Below are positions 8,089 to 19,515 of a DNA stretch of 64,000 nucleotides, piece after piece (the first letter of the stretch is position 1; every line of letters begins with the position of its first letter). The notes under the pieces were generated by a model. That model did not search any database, had not been told where the DNA came from, and saw nothing but the letters and a program-made list of their open reading frames with translations. Made by a program: the position numbers and the translations under genes. The stretch lies in contig NZ_BMYW01000001.1 in NCBI RefSeq assembly GCF_014652475.1, positions 356,523 to 420,522 of the forward strand, written 5' to 3'. The DNA comes from Vogesella alkaliphila. Lineage in GTDB: Bacteria > Pseudomonadota > Gammaproteobacteria > Burkholderiales > Chromobacteriaceae.

Positions 8089-8943
8089 TCAGCCCGCGAG
8101 CCAGGTGTGCGGAATGGACTCCAGCCAGGTCTTGATCGAGCGGGCGTCACGCACCCGTGCCGCCGTGCTGTTGGCGGCCAGCAGCACGAAGACCAGCTTC
8201 TGGCTGCCGACTTCGGCTTCCATCACCAGGCAGCCGCCGGCTTCGTTGATGAAGCCGGTCTTGGACAGCTCGATCGCCCACTGGCCCTCGCGCACCAGCG
8301 CATTGCTGTTCTTGTAGTGCAGCGTGCGGGTGGCGGTCGGTTGTGCCGTGTACTCGGTCATGGTGGTGAACTGGCGGATCAGCGGATACTGGTTGGCGGC
8401 CTTGACCATGCGCACCAGATCCATCGCCGTGGCGCTGTTGCGCACGTCCAGCCCGGTCGAGTCGTAGAAGCTGGCGTTCTGCATGCCGATGGCACGCGCC
8501 TTCTGGTTCATGCGCTCGATGAAGGCGGGGCGGCCACCGGGGTAGTAGCGCGACAGCACCGCCGCGGCGCGGTTTTCCGACGACATCAGCGCCAGCAGCA
8601 GCATCTCGCGACGCGTCAGCGTGGAACCGACGGCCAGGCGCGAGCCGGTGTTCTTCAGGCGGTCGATTTCCTCCTCGCCGATGGTCATCGGCGTATCCAG
8701 CGGCAGGCCGGCGTCCAGCACCACCATCGCGGTCATCAGCTTGGTGATGGAGGCGATCGGCAACTTTTGCCGGGCATTCTTTTCGAATACCATCTGCCCG
8801 GTGCGGCCGTCGACGATGGCGACCGAGTGCGAGCTTAATTGCGGCTGGGTGGCTTCCGACGGATGATAGCTTGTCGGCTGGGCGGCCATAATGGCACCGC
8901 TGCCAAGCGCCAGCACGCAAGCAACAAATAAATTCTTTAGCAT
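8089..8943 (-). CDS. pbpG: D-alanyl-D-alanine endopeptidase (PBP7 type)
   Basis: Periplasmic low-molecular-weight penicillin-binding protein of peptidase family S11 that trims peptidoglycan crosslinks. The 284-residue product begins with a signal peptide ending IMAAQP. The penicillin-binding motifs are complete: SxxK as SITK, SxN as SEN and KTG in ELSKTGFINEAGG. The short length without a C-terminal membrane helix fits PbpG better than DacA/DacC, which are longer. Upstream on its strand are GGAG before the ATG and an A/T-rich stretch (about 8980-9000) that could hold the promoter. It is convergent with the iron importer and divergent from uvrB. Confidence 0.9.
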   Translation of the reverse strand: MLKNLFVACVLALGSGAIMAAQPTSYHPSEATQPQLSSHSVAIVDGRTGQMVFEKNARQKLPIASITKLMTAMVVLDAGLPLDTPMTIGEEEIDRLKNTGSRLAVGSTLTRREMLLLALMSSENRAAAVLSRYYPGGRPAFIERMNQKARAIGMQNASFYDSTGLDVRNSATAMDLVRMVKAANQYPLIRQFTTMTEYTAQPTATRTLHYKNSNALVREGQWAIELSKTGFINEAGGCLVMEAEVGSQKLVFVLLAANSTAARVRDARSIKTWLESIPHTWLAG

Positions 8944-9087
8944 CTTTTTGTGGCTCCGATGCGTGGTGAGTGACGCAATAAAACAGATTTTATTTTAAAT
9001 CGCCAGAATGGATTTGTCCGGATTGATTTTCTATTTGTGCCATGAAAAACAATTGGACCAGCTATCCCTGGCGTGACGAATGGGTGA

Positions 9088-11106
<2,019 letters not shown>

Positions 11107-11108
11107 TC

Positions 11109-11597
11109 ATGAAAAACAAGTCCCTGTCGTCCGCCCGTTTCCGGGTGCTGTTCGTGTGTACCGGCAACATCTGCCGCTCGCCGACCGCGCACGCCATCTT
11201 CGCGCGTGACGTTGGCCGTGCCGGTCTGGCGGCGCGGGTCGTGGTCGATTCCGCCGGCATCTCGGCCTGGCACGCCGGCGAAACGGCGGACCCGCGCACG
11301 GTGGCGGCGGCGCTGCGCCACGGCGTCGACATGAGCGCCTTGCGGGCGCGGCCGTTCCGGCCGCAAGACTGGCAGCAGTTTGATCTGATCCTGGTTGCCG
11401 GTTACGATCATTTGGCACAATTGCGGCGGCAGATGCCGGCGGATTGGCCCGGCGAGCTGGTATTGATGCTGGCGGAAGCCGAGGTGCCGGATCCCTACTA
11501 CGGCGGGGAGGCCGGTTTCGAAGCGGTATTCGCCTTGCTGGAGCAGGCGTCGCGCGGCTGGCTGGACAAGGCCAGGGCGCAGTTGTCTGCGATATAA
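11109..11597 (+). CDS. Low-molecular-weight protein-tyrosine phosphatase
   Basis: Cytoplasmic phosphatase of 162 residues. The P-loop CX5R reads VCTGNICRSPTA (Cys17, Arg23) and the general acid lies in the DPYYGG motif near the C-terminus. It starts two bases after the uvrB stop and probably shares its transcript. The substrate cannot be told from sequence. In other bacteria such enzymes act on tyrosine kinases of polysaccharide export, but none is nearby, so this may be a housekeeping LMW-PTP. Confidence 0.9.
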   Translation: MKNKSLSSARFRVLFVCTGNICRSPTAHAIFARDVGRAGLAARVVVDSAGISAWHAGETADPRTVAAALRHGVDMSALRARPFRPQDWQQFDLILVAGYDHLAQLRRQMPADWPGELVLMLAEAEVPDPYYGGEAGFEAVFALLEQASRGWLDKARAQLSAI

Positions 11598-11640
11598 CAA
11601 AACCTGACGCCGCGCTTGGGCGCCGCCAGAAGGAAAAAAC

Positions 11641-12336
11641 ATGGTCATGCCGCGTAGGGAAGGGCTGGATTTCAAGCCGCTGGAAGTCGCACCCAGTCAC
11701 AGTGCCGACGCCATCCTGCCTCGCCAGCCTGGCCGGCTGGCACTGGGGCGCCAGACGGTCATCGCCATCGGTTCGTCCACCGGGGGCACCGAAGCGCTGC
11801 GGGTGTTGCTGACCGCGCTGCCGGAGCAGATGCCGCCGATCATCATCACCCAGCACATGCCGGAGATGTTCACCAAGTCCTTCGCCGCGCGGCTGGATTC
11901 GCTGTGCAGGCTGCGGGTCAAGGAGGCGGAAGACGGCGAGCGCCTGCAGCCGGGCGTGGTCTATATCGCGCCGGGCCATTCCCACCTGCTGATCAGGCCG
12001 GCCAGCACCATCGGTTACGCGATCGGCCTGCACCAGGGGCCGCCGGTCAACCGTCACAAGCCGTCGGTGGACGTGATGTTCCGCGCTGCGGCCAACGTTA
12101 TCGGTCGCAATGCCATCGGCGTGATCCTGACCGGCATGGGGCGCGATGGCGCCTCCGGCATGGGCGAGCTGAAAGAGGCGGGCGCCCACAATATCGCGCA
12201 GGACGAGGCGTCCTGCGTGGTGTTCGGCATGCCCAAGGAGGCCATTGCCCTCGGTGCCGCCCATGAAGTGTTGCCACTCAACAATATTGCCGCGCGCCTG
12301 GTCGCGCTGTGCGGCCAGCGCCAGCATCAGGACTGA
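11641..12336 (+). CDS. Stand-alone CheB-type methylesterase without receiver domain
   Basis: A 231-residue protein made of about 35 unassigned N-terminal residues followed by a full CheB methylesterase domain. The catalytic triad is present: Ser46 in GSSTGG, His72 in TQHMP and Asp169 in TGMGRDG. CheB normally removes methyl groups from glutamates of chemotaxis receptors and is controlled by an N-terminal receiver domain, which is missing here. It lies between the uvrB pair and a sigma-54 flagellar regulator, about 50 bases upstream of that gene and with no terminator between. Whether it acts on receptors or has a flagellum-linked role is unknown. GGAA precedes the ATG. Confidence 0.85.
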   Translation: MVMPRREGLDFKPLEVAPSHSADAILPRQPGRLALGRQTVIAIGSSTGGTEALRVLLTALPEQMPPIIITQHMPEMFTKSFAARLDSLCRLRVKEAEDGERLQPGVVYIAPGHSHLLIRPASTIGYAIGLHQGPPVNRHKPSVDVMFRAAANVIGRNAIGVILTGMGRDGASGMGELKEAGAHNIAQDEASCVVFGMPKEAIALGAAHEVLPLNNIAARLVALCGQRQHQD

Positions 12337-12387
12337 GCTGTTGTCCGGTGGCTGGCCCTGTCCTGTCATGAACTACATCGGTTACCC

Positions 12388-13716
12388 ATGAAATATTTGC
12401 CTGTCCTGGTTGTGGAAGATGATGCCGACCTGCGCGAAGCGCTGGTCGATACCTTGGTGCTGTCCGGTTACGCGGTGCTGGAGGCGGCGGATGGTCAGTC
12501 GGCCCTGCAGGTGTTGCGCGACAATGCGGTCGGCCTGGTGGTGTCGGATGCCCAGATGCAGCCAATGGACGGCTACACCCTGTTCCAGCAGGTCAAGGCC
12601 GCCTATCCGGCCTTGCCCTTCGTGCTGATGACCGCCTACGGCGTGATCGAGCGCGCGATCGACCTGCTGCGCGCCGGCGCCAGCCATTACCTGCTGAAAC
12701 CGTTCGAGCCGCAGCAGCTGATTGCCGAGGTGGAAAAATACCTGCTGCCGGAGCCGGAAGGCGACGAGGAGCTGCTGGCCTATTCCGCGCCGATGAAACG
12801 CTTGCTGGCCATCGCGCGGCAGGTGGCGCCCAGCGACGCCAGCGTGCTGATCAGCGGTCCCAGTGGCGCCGGCAAGGAGGTGCTGGCCCGCTTCATCCAC
12901 CGTCACTCGCGGCGCAGCGCGGCGCCGTTTGTCGCCGTCAACTGTGCGGCGATTCCCGATAACCTGCTGGAGTCGACCCTGTTCGGCCACGAGAAGGGCG
13001 CCTTCACCGGTGCGGCCAACGTGCTGCCCGGCAAGTTCGAACAGGCGCAGGGCGGCACCATCCTGCTCGACGAAATCACCGAAATGCCGCTGCCTCTGCA
13101 GGCCAAGCTGTTGCGTGTGCTGCAGGAGCGCGAGGTGGAGCGCGTCGGCGGCACGCGTACCATCAAGCTGGACATTCGCGTGCTGGCCACCAGCAACCGC
13201 GAGGTGCAGGAAGAAGTCGCGGCCGGCCGCTTCCGCGAAGACCTGTTTTTCCGCCTCAACGTGTTCCCGCTGGCGGTGCCGGCGCTGGGCGAACGCACCG
13301 AGGATATTTTGCCGCTGGCGCGAAAATTGCTGGATAAGCACGCTAATGCCGTTTCCAAGTCGCGTCTGACCCTGGGCAAGGACGCGGAGCGTGAATTGAC
13401 GGCCTATAGTTGGGAAGGTAACATCCGCGAGCTGGATAATGTGATGCAGCGGGCGGCAATTCTTGCCGCCGGACCGGAAGTTTCTGCCGTCGATCTGATG
13501 CTGTCGCCATCGACGGCGGTGCTGCCGGTGGCAACGGACAGCGCCGCCGAAGAGTCAGATCTGGGCATGAAGGCGGTGGAAAAGCGTCACATCCTTGATG
13601 CGCTGCAAGCGTGCGGCGGCGTCAAGAAACTGGCTGCAGAACGCCTTGGCATTAGCGAAAGGACGTTGCGCTACAAGTTGCAACGTTATCGTGAAGAAGA
13701 CGCCGGTTCGGCCTGA
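12388..13716 (+). CDS. Sigma-54-dependent flagellar response regulator (FleR/FlrC type)
   Basis: NtrC-family activator of 442 residues. A receiver domain (1-115, phospho-acceptor Asp54, Lys104) is followed by an AAA+ domain (about 132-365) with Walker A GPSGAGKE and an intact GAFTGA loop (204-209) for contact with sigma-54, then a Fis-type helix-turn-helix (about 395-437, ERLGISERTLRYKLQRY). Immediately downstream is fliE, so it very likely activates mid-stage flagellar genes as FleR/FlrC do. A cognate kinase (FleS/FlrB) would be expected just upstream but is not there; the CheB-type gene occupies that place. A candidate sigma-54 target lies before fliK. Confidence 0.9.
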   Translation: MKYLPVLVVEDDADLREALVDTLVLSGYAVLEAADGQSALQVLRDNAVGLVVSDAQMQPMDGYTLFQQVKAAYPALPFVLMTAYGVIERAIDLLRAGASHYLLKPFEPQQLIAEVEKYLLPEPEGDEELLAYSAPMKRLLAIARQVAPSDASVLISGPSGAGKEVLARFIHRHSRRSAAPFVAVNCAAIPDNLLESTLFGHEKGAFTGAANVLPGKFEQAQGGTILLDEITEMPLPLQAKLLRVLQEREVERVGGTRTIKLDIRVLATSNREVQEEVAAGRFREDLFFRLNVFPLAVPALGERTEDILPLARKLLDKHANAVSKSRLTLGKDAERELTAYSWEGNIRELDNVMQRAAILAAGPEVSAVDLMLSPSTAVLPVATDSAAEESDLGMKAVEKRHILDALQACGGVKKLAAERLGISERTLRYKLQRYREEDAGSA

Positions 13717-13745
13717 CGCCGCCGGCCTCAGTGCAAGAGGTTACT

Positions 13746-14066
13746 ATGTCCACGCAGGGTATCAATCAGCTATTGGGTGAACTGCGCGCCATGTCGTCGC
13801 TGGCCGCGGGTCAGGCGCCTGCGGTAGACAAGACCGCTCCCGAAGTCGATTTTTCTGATGTACTCAAGAGCACGCTGGAGCAGGTCAACCAGGTGCAGAG
13901 CACTTCGCTTGAGCTGCAAAAGCAGTTTGAACTGGGTGAGGAAGGCGTTAACATCCAGGACGTCATGGTGTCGATGCAAAAAGCAAGTCTGAGCTTCCAG
14001 ACCATGGTTCAGGCCCGCAACAAGCTGGTTTCGGCCTATCAGGAAATCATGAATACGCAAGTGTAG
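13746..14066 (+). CDS. fliE: Flagellar hook-basal body protein FliE
   Basis: Small basal-body protein (106 residues) that joins the MS ring to the proximal rod. The start is ATG 13746, with AGAGG ending six bases before it. The C-terminal half carries the family block EGVNIQDVMVSMQKASLSFQ and the end KLVSAYQEIMNTQV. First gene of the run fliE to fliR, 29 bases after the sigma-54 regulator. No promoter is evident in that short gap. Confidence 0.95.
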   Translation: MSTQGINQLLGELRAMSSLAAGQAPAVDKTAPEVDFSDVLKSTLEQVNQVQSTSLELQKQFELGEEGVNIQDVMVSMQKASLSFQTMVQARNKLVSAYQEIMNTQV

Positions 14067-14126
14067 CGCCGTCTGTTTCGAGCTTCGGGCCTGCGGCGGT
14101 AAGATCAATAATGAAATAACCACTGT

Positions 14127-15845
14127 ATGGCTGAATTGGTCGATAATACTGCGCCTGCCTGGAAGGGGCGTGCCAACGAAGTGTTGACACGTTTCAACGC
14201 CCTTCCCAATAACAAAAAAATCCTGTTCTTCACTGCCATCGCCGCAGTGTTGTCCATCGCGTTTGCCTTGCTGGTGTTCAATCGCGAGCCTCCCTATAAA
14301 GTACTGTTTACCGGTCTGGCCGACAGCGACGGTGGTCAGGTCACCGCCGCGCTGCAGCAGATGAACGTGCCGTACCAGATCGGTGACGGTGGCGTGATCT
14401 CGGTGCCGAGCGAGCGCGTCTACGAAACCCGCCTGAAGCTGGCGACGCAAGGCCTGCCCAAGGCCGGCGGCGTCGGTTTCGAGCTGATGGACAAGCAGAA
14501 ATTCGGCATCAGCCAGTTTGCCGAACAGGTCAACTACCAGCGCTCGATCGAGGGCGAACTGGCGCGCACCATCGAAGCGGTTGCCGTGGTCGACAGTGCA
14601 CGTGTGCATCTGGCGATGCCGAAGCAGACGGTGTTCGTGCGCGACCAGCAGCAACCGACGGCGTCGGTGATGCTGACCCTGCGCCCGGGGCGGATTCTGG
14701 ATGGCGGGCAGATTGCCGGTATCATGCACCTGGTATCCAGCTCCGTGCCCAACCTGCCGCTGCGCAATGTGTCTATCGTCGATCAGGACGGCAATCTGCT
14801 GTCCACGGTGCCGGACCAGAACAATGGCTCGCTCGATCGCCGTCAGCTGGACTATGTGCGCCAGATCGAGGCCGACTACACCAAGCGTGTCGAAACCATC
14901 CTCGAACCGATTTTCGGCAAGGGAAACGCCCGCGCCCAGGTGACGGCGAACGTGGATTTTTCCGAGTCGGAGCAGACCTCGGAGAGCTTCCGCCCCAATT
15001 CGACGCCCAATCCTTCCGCTACCCGCAGCCAGCAAATCAGCGAGACGCTGGGGCGCGACGCAGCCCTGCCGTCCGGCGTGCCCGGGGCGTTGACCAACCA
15101 GCCGCCGTCGCCGGCGTCGGCACCGCTGACGCTGCCGCCGGGCGCCGCGCCCGGCACGGCCACCCTGTCGGGCTTGCCGATGGGCGCCGCCTCCGGTTCG
15201 CTGAGCCGCGAAATCACCACCAACTACGAAGTCGACAAGACCATCCAGCACACCAAGTCGCAGAAGGGTGTCATCAAGCGCCTGACCGCGGCGGTAGTGG
15301 TGAACTACAAGATGGTGCCCGACAATCAGGGGGTGCTGAAGGCGACGCCGCTGACGGAAAAGGAATTCGGCCAGATCAATAATCTGGTCAAGGAGGCGGT
15401 CGGCTTTAACGCCGAGCGCGGCGATTCGGTCAACGTGGTCAACGCCAGCTTTGCCGATGCGGTGCCGGTGCTGACGGTGCAGGACAAGGTGCTGGACTTT
15501 GCCAGCAACAATGCCTCCGATTTGCTGAAGTATGGCCTGTTGCTGCTGGCCATTCTTTATCTGCTGTTCGGGGTGGTGCGGCCGATCATGCGTGACGTGG
15601 TGAGTCCGCCACCGCCGCCGCCGGCGGATGAGCTTGAAACCGCTGCCAGCAGTGGTCGTCTGCTGGCGGTGGCGGGTGAGGAGGGCGAAGAGGGCGAGTC
15701 GGAGGAGGACAGCGATAATCCGTCTCCGAAAGAGCTCCAGCGCCGTGCGTTCGAGGCTAATATGCAAAATGTTCGCGAGCTGGTGAAGTCCGACCCTCGC
15801 ATGGCCGCGCAGATTATCAAGGAATGGATCAGCTCTGATGAGTGA
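14127..15845 (+). CDS. fliF: Flagellar MS-ring protein FliF
   Basis: Inner-membrane ring protein on which the basal body is built, 572 residues. An N-terminal membrane helix (about 30-50) is followed by the YscJ/FliF ring-building domains, a Pro/Ser/Ala-rich linker, a second membrane helix near 470-490 (LLLLAILYLLFGVVRPI) and an acidic cytoplasmic tail that binds FliG. The stop overlaps the fliG start by eight bases. All expected regions are present, and the length is usual for the family. Confidence 0.96.
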   Translation: MAELVDNTAPAWKGRANEVLTRFNALPNNKKILFFTAIAAVLSIAFALLVFNREPPYKVLFTGLADSDGGQVTAALQQMNVPYQIGDGGVISVPSERVYETRLKLATQGLPKAGGVGFELMDKQKFGISQFAEQVNYQRSIEGELARTIEAVAVVDSARVHLAMPKQTVFVRDQQQPTASVMLTLRPGRILDGGQIAGIMHLVSSSVPNLPLRNVSIVDQDGNLLSTVPDQNNGSLDRRQLDYVRQIEADYTKRVETILEPIFGKGNARAQVTANVDFSESEQTSESFRPNSTPNPSATRSQQISETLGRDAALPSGVPGALTNQPPSPASAPLTLPPGAAPGTATLSGLPMGAASGSLSREITTNYEVDKTIQHTKSQKGVIKRLTAAVVVNYKMVPDNQGVLKATPLTEKEFGQINNLVKEAVGFNAERGDSVNVVNASFADAVPVLTVQDKVLDFASNNASDLLKYGLLLLAILYLLFGVVRPIMRDVVSPPPPPPADELETAASSGRLLAVAGEEGEEGESEEDSDNPSPKELQRRAFEANMQNVRELVKSDPRMAAQIIKEWISSDE

Positions 15846-16836
15846 CGTCGGTGTTCGCCGCAGTTCCGTACTGCTGTTCAGTCTCGGCCAGTCGGAAGCG
15901 ATCGAGGTCTTCAAGTACCTCGGCCCCAAGGAAGTGCAGAAGCTCAGCCTGGCCATGGCCGGGCTCAACAACCTGAGCCACGAGGAAGTGGAGAAGGTGG
16001 TGTCGCAATTCCAGGAGGAGTGCGCGGCCCGCGCCAACTTCGGCGCGACCGACGAGTACCTGCGCAACGTGCTGGTCGAGGCACTGGGCCCGGACAAGGC
16101 GGCCAACCTGCTCGACAAGATCCTGCAGGGCAACGACCACAGCGGCATCGAAAGCCTGAAGTGGATGGACCCGTCCTCCGCCGCCGACCTGATCCGCAAC
16201 GAACACCCGCAGATCATCGCCACCATCATGGTGCATCTGGACCCCGACCTGTCCAGTGCCATCCTGGCCTACTTCCCGGAGCGGGTGCGCAACGAGGTGC
16301 TGATCCGTACCGCGACGCTGGAAGGCGTGCAGCCGCAGGCATTGCGCGAGTTGAACGACGTGCTGACGCAGCTGCTGTCCGGCGCCGATCGCGTCAAGAA
16401 GAGCGCGGCCGGCGGTGTCGGCATGACGGCCGAAATCCTCAACTTCCTCGGCTCCAACGTCGAGGCCTCGGCATTGTCCTACATCCGCGAGTACGATCCG
16501 GAGCTGGCGCAGCGTATCCAGGACAAGATGTTCGTGTTCGAGAACATCCTGGAAATCGACGACCGCTCGATCCAGACCATCCTGCGCGAAGTGCAGTCCA
16601 ACTCGCTGGTGGTGGCGCTGAAAGGCACCAGCCAGGAACTGAAAGACAAGATCTTCCGCAATATGTCGTCGCGTGCGGCCGAGATGCTGCGGGACGACCT
16701 GGAGTCGAAAGGCCCGGTCAAGCTGTCCGAGGTCGAGGCCGAGCAGAAGGAAATCCTCAAGATCGTGCGCAAGCTGGCCGACGAAGGTCAGATCGTGATT
16801 GCAAGCAAAGGTGGAGACGAAGGCCTTGTCGAATAA
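15838..16836 (+). CDS. fliG: Flagellar motor switch protein FliG
   Basis: Rotor protein that receives torque from the stator, 332 residues. It begins MSDVGVRRSSVLLFSLG, has the middle-domain EHPQ motif and ends with the charged C-terminal torque helix region (MSSRAAEMLRDDLESKGPV). The start overlaps fliF. It sits at the standard place between fliF and fliH. Confidence 0.97.
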   Translation: MSDVGVRRSSVLLFSLGQSEAIEVFKYLGPKEVQKLSLAMAGLNNLSHEEVEKVVSQFQEECAARANFGATDEYLRNVLVEALGPDKAANLLDKILQGNDHSGIESLKWMDPSSAADLIRNEHPQIIATIMVHLDPDLSSAILAYFPERVRNEVLIRTATLEGVQPQALRELNDVLTQLLSGADRVKKSAAGGVGMTAEILNFLGSNVEASALSYIREYDPELAQRIQDKMFVFENILEIDDRSIQTILREVQSNSLVVALKGTSQELKDKIFRNMSSRAAEMLRDDLESKGPVKLSEVEAEQKEILKIVRKLADEGQIVIASKGGDEGLVE

Positions 16837-17626
16837 CAACGTCATTCCTGCCGAGTCGCTGGGGCAGTGGCGCAGCTGGACCATGGGCGAGCTGGGCGCC
16901 GCCGCCGCGGCGCCGGAGACCGCGCCGCCCGAGCCGGTGGTAGCCGCGCCGCAGCCGGAGGAGCCCCCTGTCGAGGGGGCTTCGCTCATTATGGCGGAGG
17001 CGTCGCAGGAGGCCGAGCCGCTCGATGCCGTGGCCGCCGCCTACCCGACCGCGGCCGAGCTGGAGGCGATTCATCAGGAGGCGTGGCAGGCTGGCTACGA
17101 CGCCGGCTTGCAGGCCGGTACGCAGGCTGGCATGCAGGCCGGGGAAGAGCGTGGCCGTGCCGAAGGCGCCGAGCGGGCGCTGTTCGAGGCGCAGCAGCAG
17201 TTTCAGCAGTACTGGCAGCCGCTGTCCGAGTTGCAGCAGTCGTTCGAGCAGGAGCTGTCGCAGCTGGGCGCGCACCTGTCGCAGGAGGTGTTGTCGCTGG
17301 CGGTCAGCTTTGCCGAGAAGGTGATAGGCGAAGTGGTGCGGCACGACCCGGCGGTGCTGCGCTCGCTGCTGACCGAGGCGCTGGATACGCTGGCCGACAG
17401 CGTGGCGCAGGTGAAAGTGCAGGCGCACCCGGACGAGCTGGCGACCTTGCAGGCCTTTCTGGGCGAGCAGTATCCACAGTGGCGCATGCAGTGGCAGGCC
17501 GATGCCACGCTCACGCGCGGCGGTTGCCGCATCGAGACACCGTCCGCGTCCATCGACCTGACGCTGGAAAGCCGCTTGCAGCTGCTGCGCAAGGGGCTGG
17601 GGCTGGCGGATGAGCATGCTGATTGA
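16826..17626 (+). CDS. fliH: Flagellar assembly protein FliH
   Basis: Cytoplasmic regulator of the export ATPase FliI. TTG 16826 is preferred: GGAG at 16813-16816 lies nine bases upstream, and the product begins [15 protein letters not shown] like other FliH proteins. In-frame GTG 16811 and TTG 16799 would extend it further into fliG. A Pro/Ala/Glu-rich segment precedes the characteristic glycine repeat ([18 protein letters not shown], about 85-110), a helix-helix packing motif of FliH. The C-terminal half is the FliH/HrpE domain that binds FliI. About 266 residues; it overlaps fliI by 17 bases. Confidence 0.92.
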   Translation: MSNNNVIPAESLGQWRSWTMGELGAAAAAPETAPPEPVVAAPQPEEPPVEGASLIMAEASQEAEPLDAVAAAYPTAAELEAIHQEAWQAGYDAGLQAGTQAGMQAGEERGRAEGAERALFEAQQQFQQYWQPLSELQQSFEQELSQLGAHLSQEVLSLAVSFAEKVIGEVVRHDPAVLRSLLTEALDTLADSVAQVKVQAHPDELATLQAFLGEQYPQWRMQWQADATLTRGGCRIETPSASIDLTLESRLQLLRKGLGLADEHAD

Positions 17627-19004
17627 GCGGCAGCGCGACTTCTTGCGACGTTGCGAACAGGCGCTGCGGCCGCTGCCGGTGTGGCAGGCTGAGGGGCGCC
17701 TGACGCGGGTAACCGGACTGGTGATGGAGGCGGTCGGCCTGCGCTTGCCGGTCGGTAGCGCCTGCCAGATCATGGTGTCGGCTGATTATCAGGCCGAGGC
17801 CGAAGTGGTCGGTTTTGCCGGTGACCGCCTGTACCTGATGCCGCTCAGCAACGTGCACGGCCTGCAGCCGGGGCTTGCCGTGTGCGCGGTGCCAGAGATC
17901 CGGCCGCCACTGTACGAAGAGCCGGCCGATAGCGGCGGCACGGTGCGCATGCTGGGGCGCAAGGTGCCGGTGGGCATGTCGCTGCTGGGGCGGGTGGTGG
18001 ATTCGCTGGGCCGGCCGCTGGACGGCGGTGCCGAGCCGCTGGCCGAGGCGCTGTACCCGCTGTACAGCCAGCCGCTGAATCCGCTGCGGCGCTCGCCGGT
18101 GCGCGATGTGCTGGATGTCGGCGTGCGTGCGATCAACGGACTGCTGACGGTGGGGCGCGGCCAACGTTTGGGCCTGTTTGCCGGCTCCGGTGTCGGCAAG
18201 TCGGTGCTGTTGGGCATGATGGCGCGTTTTACCCGCGCCGATGTGGTGGTGGTCGGCCTGATCGGCGAGCGGGGGCGCGAGGTGAAGGACTTCATCGAGC
18301 ACATCCTCGGCGCGGAAGGCCTCGCGCGCTCGGTGGTGGTGGCGGCACCGGCGGACTCGCCGCCGCTGATGCGTCTGCACGGCGCCGCCTACGCGACCGC
18401 GCTGGCCGAGTACTACCGCGACCAGGGCCTGGACGTGCTGCTGCTGATGGACTCGGTCACCCGTTATGCGATGGCGCAGCGCGAGATCGCCCTCGCCATC
18501 GGCGAGCCGCCGGTCAGCAAGGGCTACCCGCCGTCGGTGTTCGCCAAGCTGCCACAGCTGATCGAGCGCGCCGGCAATGCCGAAGCCGGCGCCGGTTCCA
18601 TTACCGCGTTCTATACCGTGCTGTCCGAGGGGGATGACCAGCAGGACCCGGTTGCCGATTCGGCGCGCGCCATTCTCGATGGCCACTTCGTGCTGACCCG
18701 CGAGCTGGCCGAGTCCGGCCACTACCCGGCAATCGACATCGAGCAGTCCATTTCTCGGGTGATGGTCGACGTCACCACCCCGCACCACGTCAACCTGGCG
18801 CGCCGCTTCAAGCAGCTGTTCTCGCGTTACCAGCGCAGCCGCGACCTGATCAACGTCGGCGCCTATGTGCCCGGCTCCGACCCCTTGCTGGACGAGGCGA
18901 TGCGCCGCCATCTGCAGCTGGTCGGCTTCCTGACCCAGCCGATGAACGAATACCACGACTTTGCCTCCTGCCTGACGCAGCTTGAGCAAGTACTGACCGG
19001 CTAA
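17610..19004 (+). CDS. fliI: Flagellum-specific export ATPase FliI
   Basis: ATPase that feeds substrates to the flagellar type III export gate, 464 residues. Walker A reads [11 protein letters not shown] and Walker [17 protein letters not shown], followed by the [20 protein letters not shown] block typical of FliI over F-type beta subunits. Start ATG 17610 lies inside the end of fliH. Order and overlap match other fliHIJ units. Confidence 0.97.
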   Translation: MSMLIERQRDFLRRCEQALRPLPVWQAEGRLTRVTGLVMEAVGLRLPVGSACQIMVSADYQAEAEVVGFAGDRLYLMPLSNVHGLQPGLAVCAVPEIRPPLYEEPADSGGTVRMLGRKVPVGMSLLGRVVDSLGRPLDGGAEPLAEALYPLYSQPLNPLRRSPVRDVLDVGVRAINGLLTVGRGQRLGLFAGSGVGKSVLLGMMARFTRADVVVVGLIGERGREVKDFIEHILGAEGLARSVVVAAPADSPPLMRLHGAAYATALAEYYRDQGLDVLLLMDSVTRYAMAQREIALAIGEPPVSKGYPPSVFAKLPQLIERAGNAEAGAGSITAFYTVLSEGDDQQDPVADSARAILDGHFVLTRELAESGHYPAIDIEQSISRVMVDVTTPHHVNLARRFKQLFSRYQRSRDLINVGAYVPGSDPLLDEAMRRHLQLVGFLTQPMNEYHDFASCLTQLEQVLTG

Positions 19005-19013
19005 GGCTAGGCC

Positions 19014-19451
19014 ATGAGCAAATTCGACCTGTTGATCCGGCTGGCCCAGGACAAGCTGGACGAGGCTGCCAAGCGCATGAAGCAGGCGCAGCAGGCGCAA
19101 GCGCAGGCGGAGGCGACGCTGCGGCAGGTGGATGCCTTTCTGGCCGACTACCAGCAGCGGGTGCTGCACATGGCACAGCGTGGCCTCGGTGTCGGGCAGT
19201 GGCGTGATGCGCGCCTGTTTCTGCTCAAGCTGGAAGAGGCGCGGCAGCAGCAGCAGCACGAGCTGGATCGTTGCGTGCAGCGCTTCCTGCTGGAGAAGCA
19301 GGCCTGGCTTGGCCTGCGCAAGCAGCTGAAGTCCTACCAGGTGCTGCAGGAGCGCGAGGCGGAGCGCCTGAACGTGCGCCAGCGCAAGGCCGAGCAGAAA
19401 CAGATGGACGAATTTGCCGCCCGCATCGGCGCCCGTGGCAAGGACGAATAA
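19014..19451 (+). CDS. fliJ: Flagellar export chaperone FliJ
   Basis: Small coiled-coil protein (145 residues) that couples FliI to the export gate. It is almost entirely predicted helix, rich in Gln, Ala, Glu and Arg, with long heptad-like runs. It sits nine bases after fliI, the standard position. Sequence conservation in FliJ is low, so position is an important part of the call. Confidence 0.9.
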   Translation: MSKFDLLIRLAQDKLDEAAKRMKQAQQAQAQAEATLRQVDAFLADYQQRVLHMAQRGLGVGQWRDARLFLLKLEEARQQQQHELDRCVQRFLLEKQAWLGLRKQLKSYQVLQEREAERLNVRQRKAEQKQMDEFAARIGARGKDE

Positions 19452-19465
19452 GGTGGCCGCTTGAT

Positions 19466-19480
19466 TGGCACAATTCATGC
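19466..19480 (+). promoter_or_regulatory. Sigma-54 promoter before fliK
   Basis: TGGCACAATTCATGC, with the GG (19467-19468) and GC (19479-19480) separated by exactly ten bases as in the -24/-12 consensus TGGCAC-N5-TTGC; one base differs (ATGC). Transcription would start near 19492, ahead of AAGGAG at 19501 and fliK ATG at 19516. Confidence 0.7.
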
Positions 19481-19515
19481 TTTTGTCAGGCGATGACAAC
19501 AAGGAGCATGTCTAA

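Noticed and set aside
13770-16262. An 830-residue open frame opposite fliE-fliF-fliG
   Set aside because: It lies fully antisense to intact flagellar genes, has no recognisable domain and crosses three gene borders.
17511-19502. A 663-residue open frame opposite fliH-fliI-fliJ
   Set aside because: His/Gln/Arg-rich antisense shadow of fliI without start signals.
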